Source of the DNA: Hypericum androsaemum
Taxonomy: Eukaryota > Streptophyta > Magnoliopsida > Malpighiales > Hypericaceae
Direction of reading: 5' to 3'
DNA length: 64,000 nucleotides
NCBI GenBank assembly: GCA_963995505.1
Contig: OZ023187.1
Location: forward strand, 565,501-629,500
Shown: one piece after another, positions 22,260-34,840 of the stretch
Numbering within the stretch: position 1 is the stretch's first letter
Layout of the letters: every line of letters begins with the position of its first letter
The notes under the pieces: generated by a model
Told to the model about the DNA's origin: nothing
What the model saw: the letters and a program-made list of their open reading frames with translations, nothing else
The model's database searches: none
Program-made: the position numbers and the translations under genes

Positions 22260-22985
22260 GGCTGGAGCGTTTTTTGGTTACCAAAAACCGGCCCCGCGGG
22301 GGCGTTATTTCTTATACCAAAAACCGCTCCCGACGGAGCGTTTTGTTTCATGCCACAAAACGCTCCCGCGGGAGCGTTTTCTTTTTATACCAAAATCTTT
22401 GTCACCATTTTTTGGAGCAATTTTTTTACCAAAAATCCCACCAATTTAATTCCAATTGTCCCATTTAAACCGGACCCCGGATTATATACGTAAGCTTGCA
22501 ATAAATTACTTAAATTTTTGTCGTAATAAATCTCAGATTCTATTATTTTTTTAACTTTTACCTGTATAATATATAATATATATGGTAGTATAAGTTATTG
22601 GGCAATTAACATCTGTAATAACGAGTCCACTCCGGTAAAACATCCACAATATACGATAGAAACTTTTAATTTATTTTGTTAATTATCTGAAAACTATAAA
22701 ATTAAAATTGAAGTCGACGATGGCTTAAAAAACAATAAAGCAACGAAAATTATTTAAAAAATGCTGCCACAAACCGCTGTGCGGGGAGCATTTTGTTTTT
22801 AACCAGAAACCGCTCCCGAGGAAGCGATTTGCGGTAAAATTTTTGGGTTAAAAAAAAGCTACCGGTGGAGCCGTTTTTTGGTAAAAAAGAAAACGCTCCC
22901 CCGGGAGCGGTTTTTGGTTGAATAGAAAATTTTTTGGTAAAAAACAAAACGCCGGTTTGTCGTACAATTTTTATACCAAACATTC
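22260..22985. repeat. GC-rich palindrome arrays in the left TIR
   Basis: Two clusters (about 22260-22400 and 22755-22950) of a short palindromic unit of the form 'ccgctcccgcgggagcg' in A/T-rich spacers ('accaaaaa', 'ttttctttttta'). The centres vary (CGCG, CCGG, GACG and others) but the GCTCCC...GGGAGC arms are kept, often through paired changes. See the right-hand clusters at 26820-27620. Confidence 0.85.
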
Positions 22986-23344
22986 CATCAAACCGGCCAA
23001 AAATTGGTCCACAGCGTTTTGAATATACCAAAAACCCACGGACCATTTTTTTATCCCGCAATTCAATTCCAATTGTATCATTTAAACGGTCTTAACCATC
23101 ATACATGTAAGCTTGCAAAAAATCTCTTAAATTTTTTTCGTCATATATTTCCATAAATCTTAGATTTTATTAATTTTCTAACTTTTACATCTATAGTATA
23201 TATGGTATTATGTTATTGCGCAAAATATTGACAACATATAATAAAAATTTTAAATTTATTTTATTAATTATCTAAAAATTAGAAAATTAAAATTAAAATA
23301 AACCGCCTCAATGGCTAAAAAAATAATAAAGCAAAACAATATAT

Positions 23345-23899
23345 TACAACAATCTCTAAGATGAGTACATTTTTACCGAATTCAAGGAACAATAAAGCAA
23401 TACATATAGAGATTATATTTTCAAGTTGATGAAGTTTCGCCATGTTTCTTGAACACTTTGATGACGTTCTCATTAGTACCCTTAAGTAATTTTTTACCAT
23501 CCCCAGTATCATCCACTTTGACCTAATAAAATAACACATTAGTAAGTCAATATTTTTTCAAACTATTTTATGGTATCATATGAGAGTGATAAAATATCTT
23601 ACATTTTTTAGAACCAACACACATCCAGCAGGAACACTACCTGTGGAGTCACGTATGATACCAAAAAGACTACCGGTAGGGTCCACTAAAATCAAAATGC
23701 CCTTAGGAACGAATATTTTCACATACAATACCATCTACAATACAAACACGAATAATACTTTATGTGGTTATTTTTTCTAAGATTTCATAGACAAATTAAA
23801 TTTCTGTAAAATATTACCTGTGAAATTATACTACCACCGGTCATCTTATTGAACTCCTCAATAGGCATCCCAATAAAGGTATTTCCAATTAGCATACCT

Positions 23900-23974
<75 letters not shown>

Positions 23975-25445
23975 CCGCAATAAAAATGTAATAAGACAAT
24001 TTAGGTAATAACATGTGATACCTTGAGCCTTAACAAAGTGAACTGCTGATGTCCATGGATCTCTTTTGAAAATTTCATCGCTACGCTGTTAATGACCGAA
24101 GTCCACCTGCATTAGAAAAATAATTGTCAAGAAAAAATGGATAATATAACAAAGACCTATTTACATTTAACTAATTATAAATTCCAACCTGATGCCTATA
24201 GCTTCTCCAGGTTGTGGTATTCGTTCCTTTTTTAGAACGGGACGACAAGGACGAATCCGCTCCCAAGCCCACATAGAAATCAAATAAGTGGCTCCAGCGA
24301 TTTCGTTGCTTTTTGGGTTGGTAGCAATACACAATTGGTTGTACAAATGGGCCAAACATGCGCTACCCCAGCTATATGTATCAAGAGATTCCAGATCCTC
24401 GAGAAATGGCAACCAGCAAGTGTGAACATGGCTATCACTCTTCTCGGAAAAGAGTAAGGCTCCCATCAAAAAATATATGTTTGCTCTAACATACTGCCGA
24501 ACAATCTCTTCCGGGGCATCTTCACTTAGATCAGATGGATTGAATTCAGATAGCAACCAATTAAAACTTATTGTGTTACCCCTGCTACCATTTGAATATT
24601 GAGAAGGACCTTTACCAAAAAGATTAAAGCACAACGCTCCCCAATCATTCGGAGTCTACAGTCCAGTGAGCGGTTTTCCATCAACTGGCAGCCCTAGCAA
24701 AACTAACACATCTTGAAGAGTGATGGTCATTTCACCATCAGGCATATGGAAGGTGTGCATCTCAGGACGCCATCTCTCCACCAATGCAGTTATCAAAAAC
24801 TAATCGATGTGCTTTATAAATCCAATGCACCACACATGCCCAAAATCCGATTCAGCCAAATAACGTGCAAATCTCGCGTTCTTAACTGGCCTCTGTTTGA
24901 ATTCTCGACGACGAACTCTTATTGGTTTGTCAAATTTGTTGTTGAACGCCTCTCCACGTTATTTTTTAACCTACACAAAGTTTCACAAATTAATAAAATA
25001 TATAATTGAATACAAGTTTTTAACAACAAAACACGGTGGTGAGGTGTTACGTTTTGCTCTGCTTCGTTTCTTTTATCAAATTATTTTTCATCCCGAGTAT
25101 TAACTAGGTCAACTAATATAAATTTGGGTGATTTTAAAAACATAGAATTTTTTCTAACAAATTTTGTAGGTTGCTTCATCTAAATTTCAAAATAGATAAA
25201 ATAACTAAAAACGGTAATGAGGTAATTCATATAATTGAATACAAATTTTTAACAACAACTGTCATATCACGAAAAAAAAAGTTTTGAACTATTTTACAAA
25301 CAATTTTATACTATACGAACCTCATTAATCCATACGGCCCTTGCACGATAAACATTAAATAATGTTGACGATTCTCTAGATTGCGATGTTCCTTCATGTC
25401 CGATGAAATCAGACGAACATGGGCGTTGCTCCATCTGTAACAAAA
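23345..25445 (-). pseudogene. Plant mobile domain (PMD) gene, decayed
   Basis: The PMD is the MAIN/MAIL1-type domain found in a few host genes and in many plant transposons. On the minus strand a plausible first exon starts at 25434 (MEQRPCSSDF) and ends at a GTTCGT donor near 25325. The next exon contains the PMD hallmark region: '[18 protein letters not shown]', '[20 protein letters not shown]', 'WLLSEFNPSD', 'YVRANIYFLMGALLF', 'HVHTCWLPFLEDL' and 'YSWGSACLAHLYNQLC' (24167-24810). In-frame stops interrupt it: a TAG near 24800 just before 'FLITALVER', and another TAG near 24660 after 'KPLTGL'. Further pieces follow at 24107-24020. It is therefore a broken copy of a transposon-borne gene. The (AT)n run at 23904-23973 lies in a downstream intron or UTR. 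Confidence 0.75.
23904..23973. repeat. (AT)n microsatellite
   Basis: About 70 bp of uninterrupted AT dinucleotides inside the PMD element. Confidence 0.97.
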
Positions 25446-25509
25446 GTAACAATAATTTAAATTGCTATTTTTTAATCAATAAAAAAGAATTCTGTCCAAG
25501 CATCTTTAT

Positions 25510-25605
25510 AATCATCAACTTACCACATTTTTATACAAGTCAAGAAAACTACACGAGTCATCAACTTACCACATTTTTATACAAGTTAAGAAAACTACAC
25601 GAGTA
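25510..25605. repeat. Tandem repeat, 46-bp unit twice
   Basis: 'tcatcaacttaccacatttt' and the following bases through 'aactacacgag' occur at about 25512 and again at about 25558 with one difference. Confidence 0.8.
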
Positions 25606-25949
25606 TAGTATAATATATTGTTTGCCAGGTAGCACAAAATATCATAATATAATTCTGTCTTGGACAAATTTTCTATTATACTAACGAACCTACAAAAAAG
25701 CTAATCGACATGCAATCGAGATAACAATCGACATGCAATCGAGATAACAAGTTGAAAAATAATAAATAATAAAACGATAACAAGTTACAAAAAAGCTACA
25801 AAAAAAAGCTACAAAACAATAATAACGAAGCTACAAAAAAGCTACTAAAAAATCAATTACATGCAATCGAGAATGGAGGCCAAAAAAAATAACAGGTTGA
25901 AATCGAAATCGAATGTTGGAGAGTTTCGTTTTACCCAAAAAATATGTAA

Positions 25950-26390
<441 letters not shown>

Positions 26391-26499
26391 CGCTCAAGGC
26401 CGAGCGTTTCTAATTTTAAAAAAACAAGCTGAGATGTGAAATCGGAAACATGCAATATCGAAAAAGAGGAAATTAAAGAAATTCCTTGCGTCTCCGGTG

Positions 26500-26660
26500 G
26501 TCGGGGCAGCTTCCTTGGCTCCGCTGGTCTGGGTCGTCTTTGTTGGTAGGAATTAAAAACAGAGGAAATTAGAGGAGATAAAATTCTTTTTAGTGGAGGA
26601 GGCAGAGAGGAGAGGCAAACATAGAGGAAGGAGGAGATAGCAGGTAGGGTTTTAATTGAT
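26500..26660 (-). promoter_or_regulatory. Probable leader region of the PMD gene
   Basis: Read on the minus strand this is a C/T-rich, host-UTR-like stretch ('ctatctcctccttcctctat', 'cctctcctctctgcctcctc') immediately inside the right TIR. That is where a MULE internal promoter and 5' UTR would be expected. Inference from composition only. Confidence 0.35.
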
Positions 26661-26819
26661 TTTTTTTACAATTACATAAATAACCCTGGTAAAAATATAA
26701 TTTTGAGGGTAAAATTGTAAGCTTACCTTGCTAATTTTTTGGCCGGCTTTTTCCGGCTTCAAAATGCTGTGGACCGGTTTTTGGCCGGTTTGATGGAATG
26801 GTTGGTGTAAATTTTTTTT

Positions 26820-27625
26820 GCCAAGGAGCGGTTTGTGGAAAAAATTTTGGTAAAAAAATGCTACCAGGGGAGCGGTTTTTGGTAAAAAAGAAAACGCTCC
26901 CCCGGGAGCGGTTTGTGGGTAGAAAGAAAATTTTTTGGTAAAAAACAAAACGCTCCCGGGGGAGCAGTTTTTGGTAAATTTTTTTGTTGAAAAAAAATGC
27001 TCCCCCGGGAGCGGTTTTTAGTAAAAAGAAATATGAGATCTGAGATTTATAGAGCGGTTTGCGCAATAACATATAATACCATATATACTATAGATGTAAA
27101 AGTTAGAAAATTAATGAAATTTGAGATTTATGGAGATATATGACGACAAAAATTTAAGATATTTTTTGCAAGCTTACATGTATAATGGTTAAGACCGTTT
27201 AAATGAGATAATTGGAATTGAATTGCGGGATAAAAAAATGGTCTGTGGGTTTTTGGTATATTCAAAATGGTGTGGACCAGTTTTTGGCCGGTATAAAAAT
27301 TTTACCACAAACCGCTCCCTCGGGAGCGTTTTGTTTTTTACCAAAAATTTTATTTATCGACCAAAATCCGCTCCCGGGGGAGCGTTTTCTTTCTAACCAA
27401 AAACCGCTCCCCCCGGTAGCATTTTTTTTAACCAAAAAATTTTACCGCTTCCTGGTTAAAAACAAAACGCTCCCAGTGGTATAAAATAAAATGCTCCCGC
27501 GGGAGCAGTTTCTGGTTTAAAAAATAACGCTCCCGCGGGAGCGGTTTGTGGTTTAAAAAATAACGGCCCGGTGGGAGCGGTTTTGGGTAACCAATAAACG
27601 CTCCCACGGGAGCAGTTTCTGGCTC
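26820..27625. repeat. GC-rich palindrome arrays in the right TIR
   Basis: Two clusters (about 26825-27060 and 27300-27620) of the same 16-18 bp palindromic unit as at 22260-22985, spaced roughly 35-45 bp, around an AT-rich block (27060-27215) inverted relative to 23050-23250. Exact 'cgctcccgcgggagcg' and 'cgctcccccgggagcg' forms both occur. Confidence 0.85.
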
Positions 27626-27707
27626 AACCTCAGACAAGGAATACATCCCCTGACAACCCCATTCGGGGGATTGTCAGGGCAATTAACCCCCTTTTGGAAA
27701 TTAAGCC

Positions 27708-29313
27708 GACTTTCTGAAGTAACTTTGCGACCAATAGACGTACCCTCTATTTTTCGATCAGCCTTATGCTTCGCAACCTTGAACCGCTCTTCTGTTTGAC
27801 TTTTTTGCCTCAAACTAATGCTACCTGCTATAGCATACAAAGGGCAACCTTTTGTTCCACCAAGTAGAACCCTCGACATGCCTCGAACTCCATCATTCGG
27901 CCATGAGTGAGATACCTAATCCGCGCGTGGTGCTAACAACGGCTTCGCATTTCCCACGCAAAATCTACCCAACACCTTTGACACGCACTTCCCTTTAGAC
28001 AACCATAGCGGGAACTTGCTAACTTTGTCTCCGTTAATCCTAACTCCACTCAAACCATTCATGTCAAGCCTTCGCTCCATCACAGAAGAGTTTTTCTCCC
28101 CTCTATCGGAACTCAATGAGGTGACTCCACCTACACCTATGTTCCCTACTAACCTGTAAGTGTTCCTAGTATCCCTTTCACCCTTCTTCACCACCTCGGC
28201 ATCCTTCTCCATCTCAATTAGCCAGCATACAACCTCATAGCTGTACCCGCTACAATCCAAGGCCCCTAATGAGATCAAATTCCTCTCTAAATTTGGAACA
28301 TGCCTAACCTCACACAATTTTTTTCCAACACCATCCCACATCTTGATTCTCAAGTCTCATATGCCAGCAATTCTATAAGTAGAACCATCACCCATAGTCA
28401 CTGTACCTGAATCAACAAACTTGTAGGTGTCGAACTACCCTTTCTTGGGCATTATGTGAAAGGAATAAGCGATATCCAAAATCCAGGAATCAGAAAGCTT
28501 TGGACTTGATAAAACAGAAAGAAGATCACCATCCGACCCGTCCAAATACGAGGGCACATTCACGAAACCCGATCCTTTTTCCTTGCGATCCCGAGTTCTT
28601 CTCAGACAATTCTTCTTTACGTGCCCTTTTTCTCCGCACTCCAAGTAATTTCTTTTGAACCTCCTTGACCTCGACCTGGATCCTTTTCCATCTTCACTAC
28701 GACCACCATGGCTACCCCTGATAACCAGCCCTTCCGCTTGTTCATCGCAAATTTTCCTTCTTTGATGAAACCCTAGCAGAGCACTTGTGATATCTTCCAA
28801 CACCAGAGACTCCTTCCCCCAAATTAGTGTTGTAACCAAATTTTTGTAGGAGCCTGGTAAGAAATTCAGGAGCAACAATGCCTTGTCTTCTTTCTCAAAC
28901 TTCACATCAACCTTTCTCAACTCGCTCACAAATTGACTAAAAATATTAACGTGTTGGCTCAAATCTAAGCCCTCCTCCATCTTGAGCCCGTACAATCTTT
29001 GCTTAAGATAAAGCTTGTTCGACAAAGACTTAGACATATACCTTGCCTCCAATTTCTTCCATACCTCAGCTGGTGACTTCCCAACCATGACATGATACAT
29101 CACATCGTCCACAAAGTACAGGCAAATTATCGCCACCGCCTTGGCCTCCATCTCCTTCCACTATTGCTCCTCCATCTTCTCGGACTTTTTCTCCGAGAGT
29201 GCGATGACCATCCCTTGTTGCACGAGGAGATCCTTGACACGCCTTTGCCATAACCCAAAATTCGATGAACCATCGAACTTTACAAGAGAAAACTTCGCAC
29301 CGTGATCTGACAT
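27708..29313 (-). pseudogene. Copia GAG with protease/pre-integrase remnants
   Basis: The GAG begins with the ATG at 29313 (MSDHGAKFSLVKFDGSSNF). An in-frame TAG follows at 29163-29161, after 'EKMEEQ'. The frame then stays open from 29151 to 28435 with a UBN2-type GAG body ('LYLKQRLYGLKMEEG', 'LLLNFLPGSY') and a CCHC zinc knuckle 'CLECGEKGHVKKNC' (one substitution allowed). The protease site reads 'SWILDIAYSFHI', where LDSA or LDTG would be expected, so the catalytic neighbourhood is damaged. After a stop, 28353-27916 continues with 'EVRHVPNLERNLISLGAL', the Copia segment just before the integrase zinc finger, then fragments to the nested insertion at 27708. Non-functional. Confidence 0.88.
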
Positions 29314-29322
29314 GCTCCAACC

Positions 29323-29335
29323 TTAGCTCTGATAC
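29323..29335 (-). other. Primer-binding site of the Copia element
   Basis: Just inside the 5' LTR the minus strand reads 'agtagtatcagagct', close to the plant Copia consensus TGGTATCAGAGC complementary to initiator tRNA-Met. Confidence 0.75.
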
Positions 29336-29339
29336 TACT

Positions 29340-29621
29340 TGTTAGTAATTCAGCAACTAGGGAACAAAATGCGCAATAAACACGGGCACAATGGATAACG
29401 TGATTCGGCCTAATGCCAACGTGTACGCAGAGAAAGGAGAACTTTTATTGATGAATCTGAGTCAGAAAGCAATACAAAAAACTTAGGGTAACATGTCTTT
29501 ATATAGAGACAAACCCTTGGTGTACAACTAACATATCTAGGTCAGATTAAGAGTCTAAAACCTAGTCAAAAAATGAATAGAAATAGGAAATAAGTCTTTC
29601 CTATTTTTCGCCATCCCAACA
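29340..29621 (-). repeat. 5' LTR of the Copia element
   Basis: 282 bp partner of 21585-21866. Most differences are single-base substitutions. Confidence 0.92.
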
Positions 29622-29626
29622 ATTCT

Positions 29627-29863
29627 AATTAGCCAATTTAATAAATTCTAATACTAAATAATATATAAAAAGCGAGGAAATAATTTCTATCTTATTTATA
29701 ACTTTTACCAAAAATATAATTTATAACTCTCCATTCCACCTCCTTATCTACTTTATCCGCCCTCGCACTCTCTTTTTCCTAAACTAGTCTGTGTTGAAGC
29801 CCTTGCCAATTCTTTGTCTCGGCTCTGTGTTAGCTGATTTGGAGATGAACGATAAAATTCTAC
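29627..29863. other. Flank between Copia and the LINE, including a LINE RNase H remnant
   Basis: AT-rich DNA to about 29750. From about 29830 a readable plus-strand frame ('LADLEMNDKILQEVIW') continues across the LINE insertion at 31166 as 'AKAWWLAVVARFSWEED', resembling the RNase H tail of another LINE. Confidence 0.5.
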
Positions 29864-31165
29864 AAGAAGTGATATGGACTGGCGATTTTCCATAGAGGTA
29901 TTAAATTAAAAGTGGAGAATGGAGCAAAATTTAAATTCTGGAATGACTTGTGGATTGGAGATGACTTTCTTCGAGATAAATTTAGTAGAATTTACCTCCT
30001 ATCATTCCAAAAATTGGTGACTATTCAGGAGTGTGGCTCCTGAAATCCCAACTTGCAGTTTGAGCTTCGATGGAACAGACCTCTTTTGCCAAGAGAACAG
30101 GAATGGACAGAGGATTTGCTCGATTTCTTGCAGACCTCAAACTTGCAACAACTAAAAAATGACAGCATTGTCTGGCAATCGGAAGAAGAGGCATCCTTCT
30201 CGACAAGAAGTTTGTGTCGAATGCTCTACAGTTCATCAGTTAGTATGACGCCAAAAAGTGTGTAAATCTCCAAACTATGGACAGGTAAACTACCATTAAA
30301 GATTGAGTATTTCTTGTGGATTGCTCTTTAGGAGAAAGTTCCAACCAAAGATGTTCTTATTCTTTCCGGGATGATTCAGCCTTGGGAGTGCCTTTGTCCA
30401 CTTTGCGAAATTGATGATGAATCAGGTTCCCATTTACTTGTTCACTGCCCCTTCTCTTGGCGAATCCTGAATTTTTTCTTGAGCAAGTTGGGAATTGCGT
30501 GGTGTTGTAACTCAAATTTGGTGGATGTGTACTCCTCTTAGATGAATTTGGTACGTGGAGATATGATGAGGAATGTGTGGAATGCACTCTTTTGATCAAT
30601 TGCTTGGAAAATTTGGAGACATCGGAACAGGGTAGTTTTCGATGGTAAAAGGCCAGATTTTGATCTCTTGATTAACAACATCCTACGCCAAGCAAGAGAC
30701 TGGTTATTTTGGTTGTTCACTGCCCCTTCTCTTGGCGAATTTAGAATTTTTTCTTGCGAAAGTTGGGGATTGCGTGGTGTTGTAACTCAAATTTGGTGGA
30801 TGTATACTCCTTTTGGATGAATTTGGTACGTGGAGATATGATGAGGAATGTGTGGAATGCACTCTTTGGATCAATTGCTTGGGAAATTTGGAGACATCGT
30901 TCATGGTAGTTTTCGATGGTAAAAGGCCGAATTTTGATCTCTTGATTAACAACATCCTACGCCAAGCAAGAGACTGGTTATTTTGGTCCGGAACGACCAA
31001 AAGTATTTGTAATCAAGAGCTTTTGATATTTATCGAATCAGACATGACTAACTTAGTATAGTTTTTCTTGTAATTCTATACTATTTTGGTCATGTCACGA
31101 TTTTTTCTTGTAAATATTTTTCTTCTATAATGAAAATTTACTTACAAAAAAAAGAAGTGATATGG
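29864..31165 (+). mobile_element. 5'-truncated LINE (zf-RVT region) with 14-bp target duplication
   Basis: The insert 29878-31151 is bounded by perfect copies of AAGAAGTGATATGG (29864-29877 and 31152-31165) and ends in a short A-rich tail. The coding remnant is the C-terminal part of a plant L1-type LINE ORF2: 'GNGAKFKFWNDLWIGDD', 'SFSTRSLCRMLYSS', 'KIEYFLWIAL' and the zinc-knuckle stretch 'CLCPLCEIDDESGSHLL' ending in 'HCPFSW'. Several in-frame stops (for example after 'ECGS' near 30041 and after 'TPKSV' near 30264) show decay. Reverse transcriptase and endonuclease domains are missing because of 5' truncation. Confidence 0.88.
30437..30992 (+). repeat. Internal tandem duplication (about 277 bp) in the LINE
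   Basis: The segment from 'cactgccccttctcttggcg' through 'gcaagagactggttattttgg' is present at about 30441-30710 and again at about 30718-30987, with roughly ten small differences. Both copies decode the same zf-RVT-distal region. Confidence 0.85.
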
Positions 31166-31480
31166 GCCAAGGCGTGGTGGCTTGCGGTTGTCGCTCGCTT
31201 CTCTTGGGAAGAGGACACCTCTCTTATCATCCAAGCGATCAATGATACGGCGTGTGGCTCGGAGCCAAATTGGTCTTTCAACCCTCCTTAATAGGTTTGT
31301 TTTCACTATTTTTAGTGTTTTCTGGGTCTTATTTCTCGACCTTCGGCACTCTTTTGGTGTAGTTTTATTTTTAGTGTTTGATATGTGCTACCTGGTACCT
31401 CATGTTCGATTCCTTGGTATCTTTGTTGTAATATTGGTTAATCAAATTATGGTGAATAATACTTTACTTATAAAAAAAAA
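31166..31480 (+). repeat. Older LINE remnant: RNase H-like end and 3' tail
   Basis: 'AKAWWLAVVARFSWEEDTSL' and 'IIQAINDTACGSEPNWSF' resemble the RNase H (RVT_3) tail of plant LINEs. A T/A-rich 3' region ending in an A run at about 31471-31480 follows. The younger LINE inserted into this copy. Confidence 0.55.
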
Positions 31481-34400
31481 TATTTATTGGTTCGAATTTG
31501 GTTTACAGAAATAAATGAAGTGTGTGATATGAAAATTTCCCGCTAATTACGTTGAAAAGAAAATCGTTCTCTAATCGAACGTGGTGTCTGATCTAATGAA
31601 AATTTTATTGTGCAACTTGGACTTATTAACATTAAAGAAGCACCCAGAAAATTATAATAATGATTGCGTAATGACGAGCGAGGGAGCCCAGTTAACTAGA
31701 TCTCGGGCTCATGGTTATTTCCTTTTGGATTTGCATAGGTTACTAGAAACGTGGTTAATATAGAAATCACGGGAAAAGATTAAATACACATGTTGGTAGT
31801 TTAGATGTAGAAGACTTTTTAATTTTCCCGAATAGTTTTTTGTCGCGGTTAGATTTTAGAAAAACTAAACCTACTTCATCTCATTGAATTAAGCGTTAGA
31901 ACCTCCGCTGAAATTATGGCAAAAAAGGGGAAAAATCAAATGTTGAAATTTTAAAGGTTTTATGTGGTTGGTTCAATTATTATTCTTCTGGTCCACAAAA
32001 CAAATATTTTTTCACATTGAGAAAAGTAATTAGTTTAATTTATTGTCAGCTTCGGATGGAATCAAATCCTGGGCCCTATCTCTAAAACTGGCGGTGGAAA
32101 ATGGAAATTCAGTGATTGTTATACTTAAAAGTCGTATTATTTTGACTTCGCTAATGAAATTAATTTTTTTTTGAAAAGGTAGAAATATATTAATCAAAGA
32201 GTTGTGAACATCTAATAGAATTGGTTTGGTGCTAACTAAAGATGATAAGCATGCTTACCAAACACTTAAATCAGAGGGAGTTATTATAATTTCATAGGGA
32301 ACAAATTAGTGTTAAAATACTTGTTGAGAGAGATTTATCGGATTAGAGTTTGAGTTTTTTGGAATAAATCAGTGTAAAATTATTTGTTGTGATAATTTTA
32401 CCGTTTTTTAAATATCACACTCGATTCATATCTGAATTAGTTGATCTAATAAATCGTTGACGAAATTGTATAACAAAAAGATGGAGAACATGCCAAATAT
32501 CCAACACTAAATTGTAATTTTATGGCTTGTACGGACGTTCATCGCCCGTGGTCGGTGATTAATTAAAGTTTCGAATAACTAAAAGGATGGCCAAAAGAGA
32601 AAAAACCCCATCAACTCGTACTCGAAAAGTGAAAAGCCCATTCGCACGTGACGAGGATAAACTCCTCCTCTTTCGGCAATCTTTCAGCAATTAGGATTAG
32701 GATAACCCAAGCCTAATTAATTTTTGGCATTGGAAAATTAAAGGACGGAGAGTAAATAAAACTGGAGAGAGAAACTAATCAAATGATTTAATTGATAAAA
32801 ATTCAATTTCAACCATTGCAAATATAAATATATTGAAAATTTTTATTTTTAAATAGTATTCCACAATATTCGAATATTGAATTAGATAGAAAAAGAGAGG
32901 GGATGGGAATTCGGAGAGACAAGGACAAAGGCACGGTGCTCAAGGAAAAGGGACTAAAAAGAAATTGAATGATAATAGAAGGGGGACAGCCTTACCTCAA
33001 TTAACGGAGGTGGCGTGCTGTCTCCACTCAGCCGTACACTCTCTGTGGTGACCCACTTAATTTTAATGTTTTTTGTGAACTTTTTTTTTCGCAAACTTTT
33101 TCCTGAACTTTTAACTTATCTGAAAATATAATTGTTTCAACCAGTGAAAAACCCTTTATGATTTTTTTAATAAGTGTAAAAGAGAAGGGAAGGGTCAGAT
33201 AAGAGTTTAAATTAGTAGACATTTTGGAATTGTGTTACTACCAACTTTTGACAAAAAAATTACTATTTTAAAAAGTAAAAAAAAATGATGTTTCTTCTCA
33301 CTTAAAAGAGAATGGTGCTATTTCTCAAAACAAAGAGAATGGAGCTATTGATCCCACCAGGCCACGAACTCAAAAATTATTATTTGTATATAATCATGGG
33401 TCCATACACGGTTCCTAATACTTTCTCCCAAAGTCACTCTTCGAGTCATTATTGTTGCAACTTGCAAGGGTTAATTGTCGACGAAAAGAGGATTTGGGTG
33501 CTCGAGTAATTAAATAACAGAGGCTACTTAAGTTCAGATACATGTGTAAGTGTAATCAACACTAAAGCTCGATTACTTGGATTATTTCATTTCACGACAT
33601 ATGGTCTAATTATCGCATTACGTGTTTGATCATTGCTTAGAGAAGGCTAGTCTTTAGGGACGAGATGATTGGGGAGGTCTGAGAAGCACTCCTTGGCGCA
33701 CTATTATGAAGCTTGTAGAATTATGAAAATCGTATCATCTTCAATAAGATTAGGTGCAACTGAGTGGTACTATTCATCTTGTTCACTATCAAGTCCGGGA
33801 GTGGATGCACTGATCCGGTACAAGAACGAATCTTTACGACCAATAATTCGTTATTTTCTTCAGTCTTTAAGACCAAAGTGATTTTTGATGTTTTTTATTT
33901 CTCATGTAATGAAGGAGAGCACATTTCTTGTTTCCTGTTAGATTTAGAATGGGTTGATTCCATACTTATTGTTATGCTTGCACGATCCCTATTTTTTGCA
34001 CGTTAGTAAAATAAAAGTTCATGCAATTTTCGGTCAGCTGGGTCTTATTTGAATTAGCATATTCAGAATCCACGTTGCTTAGTACAAAAATAGTAGACTA
34101 GTTTTTAACAGTTGAAAATTCACAAATCTATTGTTTTAAGATTTAACTTTGGACATAGAGATTCTAACCTTTCCTCCTTTGTGTTTTAAGTTTTTTTTGT
34201 TTTTCATAAAATATTTATTTATCAAAAAAGAAGTTTTTTTTGTCAAGTAAATTTAGACGGGTTGGCCTTAACTCCAAGCTCTAGGCGGAATTTAGTTTTG
34301 TTCTCCTCCCAAACAAAACTTTACTACTTTTGCAAGTCAGTAATATCAAAAAAAAAGTTCAGTCTTGAGGAAAAATAGCAACATTTCTCAAAGAAAAAGG

Positions 34401-34840
34401 ACAAAACAGGAGGCTGGGACAAAAGGATACACGTAGCCCGACACTCGGAAGTAGCAGTAAACACATAAACAATATAGAATATGGATAGCTTGAAGGATGC
34501 GTGATTAGTATGCAATAATTGGTATGATTTCTCCAATTAGGAGGTCCACCTATAATTTAGATCAAGATTAGGACTAGATGCAACGATAGTCTGTAAGTTG
34601 CAGTTTACGTTTCAGCAACTTATGGGTTTAGGGTTGGTAAACTTCTGGAACCCTACGATGGGCAATCAATTTCCTAATTTTAGAAAAATTCATGGGTTTA
34701 TTTCCTCAGACTGACAAGAGAGTGAAGTATTTCATTCGAAACAATATTTCCCATTTTTTCCCCTTTTAAACGAATTCCTTTTGGTGCAGGCGGTGTGACG
34801 TGAAACTTTCCCAAAACCGATTAAACCCTAACAATAGTGA
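31481..34840. other. Intergenic, no gene seen
   Basis: AT-rich. Open frames are short and unlike known families. A phrase 'taaatttagacgggttggcc' (about 34246) recurs in diverged form at about 36372 ('aaatttaggtgggttggcc'), suggesting a small dispersed repeat (SINE-like), not resolved further. Confidence 0.4.

Noticed and set aside
22750..23061. Small proteins rich in 'APGGAFSF' or 'RGSVFF' repeats in the nested element
   Set aside because: They are translations of the palindrome arrays, appear in several frames and have no independent support.
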